From the NCBI GenBank assembly GCA_003568315.1, contig PWYL01000037.1, forward strand, positions 1-44,098: a DNA stretch of 44,098 nucleotides. The letters run 5' to 3'. The position numbers and the translations under genes were made by a program. The notes beneath the pieces were generated by a model. The model saw only the letters and a list, made by a program, of their open reading frames with translations, was not told the DNA's origin and did not search any database. This document shows positions 14,346 to 21,433 of this stretch, one piece after another. Position 1 is the stretch's first letter. Each line of letters starts with the position of its first letter. Source of the stretch: Mollicutes bacterium (GTDB taxonomy: Bacteria > Bacillota_I > Bacilli_A > Izemoplasmatales > Izemoplasmataceae).

Positions 14346-16443
14346 TGCGGATCAGCTCCATAATGTATTCGGGTGTGGCGGGGATTTTCTTGATCTGTCG
14401 GCCGATGGCGTCTTCGATGGCGAGTGCCACGGCGGGCGCGGCACCGACGAGGGTCAGTTCGCCGACACCTTTCGCGCCATAGGGGCCCAAGGGGTAGGGG
14501 TTGTCCATGACGAGGCTTTTCATCTTCGGCACATCGACGGCGGTGGGGATGATGTAGTCGGTGAGGTTCTTCTGCATGATTCTGCCGTTGTTGTGGCCCA
14601 TGACTTCCTGATAGCCATATGCGAGCCCTTGCACCTGTCCGCCCTCGATCTGGCCCAAGACGATGCGCTCATCGATCGCTTTGCCAAGGTCATAGACGCT
14701 CCAGACGTTCTTGATGGTGGGCTCATAGGTGGCTTTCGAGATTTCGACCTCGACGACATTCACACCCCACGAATAGGCGGGATAGGCGTCGCCTTGCATC
14801 TTCTCCTCGTCCCATTCGATGTATTCGGGTTGTTTGTATTGTTCGACGACAACTTGCTCGGACGATTCTTCCCATTCTTCACCGAGTCGTTTCGCCGCCC
14901 GGGCCAGGAGTCCGCCGACGACCATCATCGTGCGGGAGGCGACCGTCGGGCCCGAATCCGGCACATAGCGGGTGTCGGGGTAGTTGAAGACGACCTTTTC
15001 GAGGGGGATGTCCAAGACCTTCGCGACGAGTTTTCGGAATGTCGTTTTCGGGCCCTGTCCCATGTCGACCGCGGCGACGAGGATGTGGACATTGTCCTCT
15101 TCGTCCTTGCGCAGTTTCACCTGGGCCTTGATGATGTCGCTCTCGCCGCTTCCGGTGAAGCCGCAACCGTGGAAGAAGAAACTCATACCGATGCCCTTCC
15201 ATTCGTCGCTTTCGGCAAACGCCTTCTTCTTCTCGTGATAATCGGACATCTCGACGGCTTTCTCTATCATCTCCGGAAGGATGATCGGATCGCGGTAAAG
15301 GCCGGCAGTCGCCGTACGATCCCCTTGTTTGACGAGATGTCTTCTACGGAAATCGTAGGTGTCGAGACCGAGGTCTTGGGCGATGTGATGGATGAACATC
15401 TCGATGGAGAAGATCATCTGCGGGGCGCCGAAACCGCGGAAAGCCCCGTTCGGCACCGTGTTCGTCCGGAAAACGTCCCCTTTCACGGCGACATTCTCGA
15501 TTGTGTAGGCGTTCGTCACCGCGAGCATGCCGCGGGAGAGGACCACGCCCGAAAGGCCGATGTAGGCGCCGCCGTCAAGGGCCACGTGGCTTCTCATACC
15601 CGTGATGCGGCCCGTCTTGTCGATAGCGGCTTCCATCTTGACTTTCGCGGGATGCCTTTTTGTCGTGACCTCCATGTCCTCTTCTCTGTCATAGACGAGC
15701 TTGATGGGTCTATCCGTCTTTTGCAAGGCGACGGCGAGCTGGCAGGCCGTGAGGGAGGGAAATTCCTCCTTGCCGCCGAAGGCGCCGCCCACGGGAGCCT
15801 GGATCACCCGGACTTCGTTCTCGCCGGCGGCGAGTGTCTCCATGACGGCGTTCTTGACATAATAGGGACACTGGATGGAACCGACAAGCGTCGTCGTGTC
15901 CCCTTCTTTGTAGCCGACGAAGGCCTGGGGCTCGATGTAGGCTTGTTCTTGGTATCCGGTCTCATAGACTTTTTCGATTGTCTTTTCCGCTTCCCGGAAA
16001 GCGGTATCCGCATCATTCTTCGCGAAGGAAAAATCCACGACGCTTTCAGTGAAGTCGAAGACGGGCTTCTTCTCTTCATAATCGATCTCAATAGCCTCGA
16101 GAAGGTCCTGCACCTTCTCCTTGTCGGGGCCGACAAGGAGGAGGATCGGCTCGCCGATATGGTTCACTTCTTTTTCCGCGAACACCGGCCAGTCCTCATA
16201 GATCATCTTGACGATGTTCTTGCCGGGGATATCTTCACGGGTCACGGCGAAATAGCCTTCGGGAAGCTCGGGCAGACGGATATCCTTGATGAGGGCTTTG
16301 GGAACGCTTGCGCGGAACGTCCGCGCATGCAACATCCCCTCCAGTTGGATATCGGCGGTAAAGGGGGCGCTACCGTCGATCTTCTCGCGGCTGTCCACTT
16401 TGTCGATCGCTTTCGAGATGTCTTCTTTGATACGCATGGTCAT
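14338..16443 (-). CDS. Molybdenum hydroxylase 1, molybdopterin-binding catalytic subunit
   Basis: The 701-residue protein is of the xanthine dehydrogenase/aldehyde oxidase family. It shows the molybdopterin loop PVGGAFGGKEE and the active-site Glu near the C-terminus in YGAKGVGEL. Two residues that bind the purine ring in bovine XDH appear conserved: Glu in YDREEDM (E802 position) and Arg in GAFRGFGAPQ (R880 position). That favours a purine over an aldehyde substrate. In this setting the expected reactions are hypoxanthine to xanthine and/or xanthine to urate. The first ATG (16443) overlaps the preceding stop as TGATG; a second ATG two codons on (16437) is possible. Residue roles are by alignment from memory. 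Confidence 0.88.
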   Translation of the reverse strand: MTMRIKEDISKAIDKVDSREKIDGSAPFTADIQLEGMLHARTFRASVPKALIKDIRLPELPEGYFAVTREDIPGKNIVKMIYEDWPVFAEKEVNHIGEPILLLVGPDKEKVQDLLEAIEIDYEEKKPVFDFTESVVDFSFAKNDADTAFREAEKTIEKVYETGYQEQAYIEPQAFVGYKEGDTTTLVGSIQCPYYVKNAVMETLAAGENEVRVIQAPVGGAFGGKEEFPSLTACQLAVALQKTDRPIKLVYDREEDMEVTTKRHPAKVKMEAAIDKTGRITGMRSHVALDGGAYIGLSGVVLSRGMLAVTNAYTIENVAVKGDVFRTNTVPNGAFRGFGAPQMIFSIEMFIHHIAQDLGLDTYDFRRRHLVKQGDRTATAGLYRDPIILPEMIEKAVEMSDYHEKKKAFAESDEWKGIGMSFFFHGCGFTGSGESDIIKAQVKLRKDEEDNVHILVAAVDMGQGPKTTFRKLVAKVLDIPLEKVVFNYPDTRYVPDSGPTVASRTMMVVGGLLARAAKRLGEEWEESSEQVVVEQYKQPEYIEWDEEKMQGDAYPAYSWGVNVVEVEISKATYEPTIKNVWSVYDLGKAIDERIVLGQIEGGQVQGLAYGYQEVMGHNNGRIMQKNLTDYIIPTAVDVPKMKSLVMDNPYPLGPYGAKGVGELTLVGAAPAVALAIEDAIGRQIKKIPATPEYIMELIRNG

Positions 16444-17531
16444 CACCTGAGCCTCTCCATCTTGATGGCGTCCGTGGGGCACACGGAAACGCAGAGTCCG
16501 CAACTCGTGCAGGTTTTCGGATCGAATGTGATTCTCTCTTCGAACGTGATGGCGAAATAGGGACACACCTTCTTGCAGAGCATGCACTCGATGCATTTCT
16601 CCTCGATGAGTCCGGGCACGTCGTCTTCATAGCTCACGCTCTGTTCGAGGGTGGTCTTTTTCACATCTTCGATGCTTGCGAAACCGTACTTCTCGAGGGT
16701 CTTCGGCAAATCGTCGATGATTTTCTTGTACAAGCCCTTCCCCTTGAGAAGGGCGGCCGAAAGCATCTGCACGGCATCCGCGCCGGCGAGGAGGAATTCG
16801 ATGACATCTTTCGCGGTGGCGATGCCGCCGACACCGATGACGGTGAGGTCGGGTGCGGCTTGTTTCAGTTTTCTGACGGTGGCGAGGGCGAGATTCTTGA
16901 TGACGGGGCCGCTCGTCCAGACGAAGCCGTCTTCGCCGCCGTATTCAATGCGTCTTTTTTCGATGTTGATGTTCAAGGTCGGTCCGAGCGAGTTGATGGC
17001 GACGACGCCGTCGGCACCCGCTTTCTTGATGGTCTCGGCATAGCCTGCCACATCGGGGAGGTGGGGGCTTATCTTCATGTAGACGGGCTTTTTCGTGTGT
17101 GCGCGTATCGTCTTTACGGTCTCGCCGATGACGGAAAGATCCGTGCCGACGTAATGGGTGGAGACCTCGAAGGCGTCGGCGAACTTGTCCAGTTTCGGGA
17201 TGAGTACTTCCATGTCCTCCTTGGTGTAGCCCACGCTCACGATCAAAGGCCGGTCGCTTTCTTTTTTGTAGGCGGGAAGGAATTCCTCGATCCATTTTTC
17301 ACAAGGGTATTCGCTCCAGAGCTCGCTGTTTTGGACATAGTGTTTATCGCCATAGATGGCGGGTTTGGGGACTTTCGCCCCTTTTTGCGATATGGTCTTT
17401 GTGACCACGGCGCCCACGTCCGCCTCTTCACGCATGAAGCGGAGTTTCCCGGTGTCGCCGACAAGCGGTCCCGAAGCCGGCATCAGGGGATTTTTCAGTT
17501 CCAGACTATCGAATTTCACAGAGAGGTCCAC
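16443..17531 (-). CDS. Dihydroorotate-dehydrogenase-like (PreA-like) protein with two 4Fe-4S clusters
   Basis: The 362-residue protein has an FMN-binding TIM barrel of the DHOD/PreA type (DLSVKFDSLELKNPLMPASG at the start, then VIGVGGIATAKDVIEFLLAGADAVQ). A C-terminal bacterial ferredoxin domain carries two complete clusters, CIECMLCKKVC and CTSCGLCVSVC. PreA-type enzymes reduce or oxidise the 5,6 bond of pyrimidines. The catalytic loop here reads EVSTHYVGTDLS where PreA/DHOD have an N-x-S-C-P-N type motif, so the substrate probably differs. It may do the reductive ring step that YgfK is thought to do in other purine clusters. No PreT-like NAD(P)H subunit is adjacent. GTG 17531 fits the ribosome site GAGGTGG; GTG 17540 is the alternative. 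Confidence 0.78.
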   Translation of the reverse strand: MDLSVKFDSLELKNPLMPASGPLVGDTGKLRFMREEADVGAVVTKTISQKGAKVPKPAIYGDKHYVQNSELWSEYPCEKWIEEFLPAYKKESDRPLIVSVGYTKEDMEVLIPKLDKFADAFEVSTHYVGTDLSVIGETVKTIRAHTKKPVYMKISPHLPDVAGYAETIKKAGADGVVAINSLGPTLNINIEKRRIEYGGEDGFVWTSGPVIKNLALATVRKLKQAAPDLTVIGVGGIATAKDVIEFLLAGADAVQMLSAALLKGKGLYKKIIDDLPKTLEKYGFASIEDVKKTTLEQSVSYEDDVPGLIEEKCIECMLCKKVCPYFAITFEERITFDPKTCTSCGLCVSVCPTDAIKMERLR

Positions 17532-17532
17532 A

Positions 17533-18834
17533 TCATCCACCTCGCTCTTTTGTGTTTTCCCAGATTTTTTGGGCGCTTCGTTTCGCCCGGGCGTAGAGTT
17601 TCTTCGCTTCCGTGTGGATCTCGTGGTCTTTGACGATCCCTTTGCCGCCGACATAGACGTCTTGGGGACGGAAAGAAGAGAAGAGCCCGAAGAAGAGATG
17701 CCCGAGGGCGTTCTCTTCGTCCATGGGTGTGGGCGGGGTGTAGGGGATGACGAGGAGGTCGGCCTTGTGGCCTTCCTCGATCCGGCCGAGTTTCACACCG
17801 AGTCGGCGGCTCGCATAATCGTAAGCCGTCTTGATGATCGCCCAGACATCGTCGAGGCCGAAGGCGTTGAAGTCTTCGTGTTTGACGTGGGTGGCATACA
17901 TGAGAGTCTGCAGTTCGTTGGTGATACTCATCGAGAGGCCGTCGTTGCCGATGATGACAGGAATCCCTTTTCTCTTGAATAGCTTGTAGTCGGGGATGCC
18001 GACGGCGTTGTTCATGTTGGAAGAAGGGTTCAAGGCGACTAAGCAGTTGTTTCTCTTGATGATGTCGGCCTCTTTTTCATTGATATGGAGGGCGTGGACG
18101 AGGATGCTCCCCTCGTTCAAGAGCCCGTGGCGTTCGAGTCTTTCGAGGACCCTTTCGCCGTATTTTTCTTCACAGTCCTCTTGGTCGAGGGCGCTTTCGG
18201 CCGCGTGGATATGGATGGGGGCGTCACCGAGTGCCGCTTTCACCTTTTTCAAGGTCTTTTCGGAAAGGGAGAGTGAAGCGTGGAGCCCGAAATGGGCGGC
18301 GAAGGAACCGTTCTTCTCTTCGGCGAGGAAATCCTTGTTCTCGCGGATGGCCTTTTCGACATCGAAGCGGTCGCTCGTCTCGAAACAGAACATGCCCCGG
18401 AGGCCGATATCATCGCAAACGGCCTTTTTCAGACGTTTCAAAGACCCTTCGATTTCTCCGCTCGCATGGTGGTCGATGATTGTCGTGATGCCGTTTTTCA
18501 CATGGTCGGAGGCGCTTACGATGCCGGAGAGATGGATCGCCTCTTCTTCGAGCGCGGCATCGAGCCGCCACCATTGTTGTTCGAGGATGTCTGTGAAATT
18601 CTCGATCGCGGTCTCGTTCGGCCAGCCGCGGGCGAAAGCCGAATAGATGTGCGTGTGTCCGCAAACGAGTCCCGGGATGATGATTGACCCGCTTTTGTCT
18701 TCGATCTCGTAGCCCTTGTCGAAGAAATCCTCCATCTTTCCGACTTCTTGGATCTCTTCGTCGAAGACGACATAGCCTTTCTCGATGAAACGGACGAAAT
18801 CATAGATTGTGACATTCGTCAGTGCTTTCGCCAT
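17533..18834 (-). CDS. ssnA: SsnA-type aminohydrolase
   Basis: The 433-residue protein is of the amidohydrolase superfamily, in the guanine-deaminase/TrzN-like SsnA branch. Metal ligands are seen in CGHTHIYSAFARG (HxH), IHIHAAES, LVHALH and IGNDGLS (Asp). SsnA is a constant member of selenium-dependent molybdenum-hydroxylase and purine gene sets. Its reaction is not established; deamination or hydrolytic ring opening of a purine-derived compound is the likely role. ATG 18834 has GGGAGG 7 bases upstream and overlaps the hyuA 3' end by 16 bases. One base separates its stop codon from the GTG of the Fe-S reductase-like gene. Confidence 0.88.
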   Translation of the reverse strand: MAKALTNVTIYDFVRFIEKGYVVFDEEIQEVGKMEDFFDKGYEIEDKSGSIIIPGLVCGHTHIYSAFARGWPNETAIENFTDILEQQWWRLDAALEEEAIHLSGIVSASDHVKNGITTIIDHHASGEIEGSLKRLKKAVCDDIGLRGMFCFETSDRFDVEKAIRENKDFLAEEKNGSFAAHFGLHASLSLSEKTLKKVKAALGDAPIHIHAAESALDQEDCEEKYGERVLERLERHGLLNEGSILVHALHINEKEADIIKRNNCLVALNPSSNMNNAVGIPDYKLFKRKGIPVIIGNDGLSMSITNELQTLMYATHVKHEDFNAFGLDDVWAIIKTAYDYASRRLGVKLGRIEEGHKADLLVIPYTPPTPMDEENALGHLFFGLFSSFRPQDVYVGGKGIVKDHEIHTEAKKLYARAKRSAQKIWENTKERGG

Positions 18835-20138
18835 AAAGGTGCCTCCCTTTCGAGATATTCTCCTTGCGTCTCTTTCGCTTTTCCGTCACGAACGACAAAG
18901 CGGCCTTTCGAAATGGTGGTGCGAAGTCGCCCCTTGCGCGGGTGGCCTTCATAGACCGTGTGGTCGCTTCCGCCGTGGAAGGTATCGATCTTCCCTTTTT
19001 CGAGCTTGTAGACGAAGAGGTCGGCATCGCTCCCTTCGCGGATCGCGCCTTTTTTGGGGAAAAGTCCGTGGATCTTCGCCGGTCTCACGCTCATCCGCTC
19101 GATCGCCTCCATGCCGAAATAGTGATACATCACATCGAAGGCGTGCTCGACGCCGCCGATGCCGAGCGGCATGGCCGAAAGTCTTTCGGCTCTCATCTTC
19201 TCTTCCCGCAAAAAAGGGCAATGGTCGGTGCCGATCGTATCGACATGAGAGAAGCGGGCATGCAGGAGCTCTTGTTCTTTGTTTGTCCGCAAGGGGGGGG
19301 CGAAGGTGAAGAGCTTTCCTTCCCCGCCCTTGAGCTTATCTTCATCGAAGGCGAAATACTGCGGGCAGCTCTCGATGAAGAAGTGTTTCCCGAGAAGGGT
19401 GGGGTGTAGTTCCTTGAGTCGCTCCAAGGTCTTGCCGCTCGAAAGATGTACCATGTAGAGGTAACCTCCCGTCTCTTCGACGAGACGGGCGAGTTTCAAG
19501 GCTTCTTCCGTCTCGCTTCTTGCGGGGCGGCTTGTCGGCAAATCCTCATGGGTGAAGGCCTCATCCAGACGGATGAGTCTGTCCGCCTCGATGTGGGCGA
19601 GCGGGAGGAAACTTCTGTCCTTCGAAAGCGAGAGCAGTCTCTTGATGGTCTTGTCTTTCGTGCGCCGATCGGTTTCGGAATAGGTCGTGAAGAGTTTCAA
19701 GGTGACGATGCCCTTTTTCCGGATCGCTTCGACGAAGGTCTCGGGATCTTCGCGCAGATCCTTGATCGTGGCGTGGAAGGCATAATCGACGAGACTTTCT
19801 TTCGCGAGATTCCGGCGTCTTGCGAATTCCTTCTCGAAATCGCAGGTGTTGTCGACGGGGTCCAAAAAATCGATGATGGTCGTCACGCCGCCAAAAGCGG
19901 CGGCGAGGGAGCCCGTGCGGAAATCGTCGGCCGATTTGTGGGAACCGACTTCGAGCGAGATGTGGACATGCGGGTCGACGAGACCGGGGATGACGAGGTC
20001 GCCTTCGGCGTCATAGACGCTCTCTGCATGAAGACGCTCGTTTGTGATATGGCGGATCCTCCCCTTGTCGATATAGAGGTCCGTCATCCGGAAGGCGCCG
20101 TCGATATAGGCTTTCGCGTTCTTGATCCTCAGATCCAT
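18819..20138 (-). CDS. hyuA: Dihydropyrimidinase/hydantoinase-family cyclic amidohydrolase
   Basis: The 439-residue protein has the N-terminal metal motif GLVDPHVHISLE, later VTLKLFTTYSE holding the position of the carboxylated bridging lysine, PLAHIEAD, YLYMVHLSSGKT and the Asp motif IGTDHCPF. These are the marks of dihydropyrimidinase, hydantoinase and allantoinase. The family opens cyclic diamide or ureide rings, so in this operon it is the natural candidate for ring opening of a reduced or oxidised purine intermediate. The start at 20138 (MDLRIKNAK) has GGTGAAGGG upstream and lies 4 bases after the NTPase stop. Confidence 0.9.
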   Translation of the reverse strand: MDLRIKNAKAYIDGAFRMTDLYIDKGRIRHITNERLHAESVYDAEGDLVIPGLVDPHVHISLEVGSHKSADDFRTGSLAAAFGGVTTIIDFLDPVDNTCDFEKEFARRRNLAKESLVDYAFHATIKDLREDPETFVEAIRKKGIVTLKLFTTYSETDRRTKDKTIKRLLSLSKDRSFLPLAHIEADRLIRLDEAFTHEDLPTSRPARSETEEALKLARLVEETGGYLYMVHLSSGKTLERLKELHPTLLGKHFFIESCPQYFAFDEDKLKGGEGKLFTFAPPLRTNKEQELLHARFSHVDTIGTDHCPFLREEKMRAERLSAMPLGIGGVEHAFDVMYHYFGMEAIERMSVRPAKIHGLFPKKGAIREGSDADLFVYKLEKGKIDTFHGGSDHTVYEGHPRKGRLRTTISKGRFVVRDGKAKETQGEYLEREAPLWRKH

Positions 20139-20142
20139 CCCT

Positions 20143-20613
20143 TCACCCCCGGAGGATTTCGGCGTTTTCGAGTCCGTAGTGTCTTTCGACTTCCCGGACA
20201 AGGGAATCACGGACAGTGAGATAGATTTCCCGTCCGCTTGCGACCATTTCTTTGACCAGACCGTCGAAACCTCCGCCTTGGAGCTCCAAAAAGCCCACCT
20301 CGTCGAGATAGAGCGGCTCGACGCCTTCCTTGAGCAAAGAGCGCATCACTTCGTCTATCCGTTTGACGGCAAGGGCCGAAAAACGGTAGGGACCGATGGC
20401 GAAAGCGACGGCAAAATCGATATCGGCGTTTTCACCATGCGCTGAAAGCGGAAAGGTCTCGCCGGTGGAGAGTCTCTTCGCCAAGTATCCCTCGACCTTG
20501 CCGGCTTCCATCCTTTTTATGGCGACGAAGCCGTCGCCGCCTTTTTCGGCGTGGATTCCTTCCAACCTGGTGGTCTTGCCGGAATCAATCTTCCCAGTAA
20601 CGATACGGACCAT
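20143..20613 (-). CDS. P-loop NTPase, THEP1-like
   Basis: The 156-residue protein has Walker A TGKIDSGKTTRL at the very N-terminus and Walker B LYLDEVGFLEL about 95 residues later, which fits the small NTPase THEP1 (NTPase_1) family. I know of no fixed role for it in purine breakdown. Its place between xdhC and hyuA, overlapping xdhC by 29 bases, suggests a helper in cofactor insertion or maturation of the molybdenum hydroxylases, similar to the position of YqeC in related clusters. That is inference from position. ATG 20613 lies 9 bases from GAGGG; the GTG two codons earlier (20619) is too close to it. Confidence 0.7.
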   Translation of the reverse strand: MVRIVTGKIDSGKTTRLEGIHAEKGGDGFVAIKRMEAGKVEGYLAKRLSTGETFPLSAHGENADIDFAVAFAIGPYRFSALAVKRIDEVMRSLLKEGVEPLYLDEVGFLELQGGGFDGLVKEMVASGREIYLTVRDSLVREVERHYGLENAEILRG

Positions 20614-21433
20614 TTTCACTTTCCCTCATGTGGAGATGATTCTTCTTTCCGTGTGCTAAAGCGAGCATCTCGGCCGCGATGGAGACGGCGATCTCCTCGG
20701 GACTGTCGCCGCCGGTGTCGAGACCGACGGGCGCGTAGAAATTCGCCAGGTCGACGCCGCCGAACTTCTCTTTGATGCGGTCGAGATAGTCGCGCAGTTT
20801 CGCCGCCGAACAGAGCATGCCCATATAGGGGATGTCGAGGTCTTTCTCCAGGATCCTGTCGAGGACGTTGTAGTCGTATTTGTGGCTGGGTGTGCAGACG
20901 ATGACAAAGGAGCCTTCCTTCAAACCCTCCTCGTCGATGAAACCGGCGAAAGGCTTGTCCACGAGCCTGTCGGCATAAGGGTAGTCGGCCAACACCTCTT
21001 TGCGGTCGTCGATCACCACAAGGTGGAAATCAAGCGTCTTGAGGATTCTTCCGAGCGCCTTCGCCACATGGCCCGCGCCGAAGATGTAGACATGGCGCTT
21101 TTTGCCCGTGAATTCATAGTAGAGTGTGACCATGCCGCCGCATTTCATGGGGAGGCTCGTGTAGTTCTTTTTGGTCATCTGCGGGCCGTCCTCGTTCAAG
21201 AGGTAGCAAACGAGCCTGTTCTCGCGGTCTTTCATGAGTTCCTTGGCGGTCTCGATCGCCTTGTGCTCCAAAGCGCCGCCGCCGACGGTGCCGTAAAGCT
21301 TTCCGTCTTCACCGACAAAGAGTTTCTTGCCGACTTCGACGGGTCCTTCGCCCTTTTTTTCGACAGCGGTTATGAGCACGCCGTCGAGGCCTTTTTTTTT
21401 GTATTCGAGGACTTTCTCATAGATTTCGTCCAT
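20585..21433 (-). CDS. xdhC: XdhC-family molybdenum hydroxylase maturation protein
   Basis: The 282-residue protein has the XdhC/CoxI N-terminal domain (GVLITAVEKKGEGP, GTVGGGALEHKAIE) and the C-terminal Rossmann-like domain (VYIFGAGHVAKALGRIL, VIDDRKEVL). XdhC proteins bind molybdopterin cofactor and help load its sulfurated form into xanthine dehydrogenase; here it could serve both hydroxylases of the operon. ATG 21433 has GAGG upstream and the gene overlaps the end of hydroxylase-2 Mo subunit by 17 bases. No separate cofactor sulfurase gene is present in the window. Confidence 0.88.
   Translation of the reverse strand: MDEIYEKVLEYKKKGLDGVLITAVEKKGEGPVEVGKKLFVGEDGKLYGTVGGGALEHKAIETAKELMKDRENRLVCYLLNEDGPQMTKKNYTSLPMKCGGMVTLYYEFTGKKRHVYIFGAGHVAKALGRILKTLDFHLVVIDDRKEVLADYPYADRLVDKPFAGFIDEEGLKEGSFVIVCTPSHKYDYNVLDRILEKDLDIPYMGMLCSAAKLRDYLDRIKEKFGGVDLANFYAPVGLDTGGDSPEEIAVSIAAEMLALAHGKKNHLHMRESENGPYRYWED

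Noticed and set aside
14245-16560. A 771-codon open frame on the plus strand opposite the hydroxylase-1 Mo subunit
   Set aside because: It is antisense to a gene with clear family motifs, has no ribosome site, and its product is low-complexity Asp/His/Val-rich. GC-rich genes here often leave the opposite strand open.
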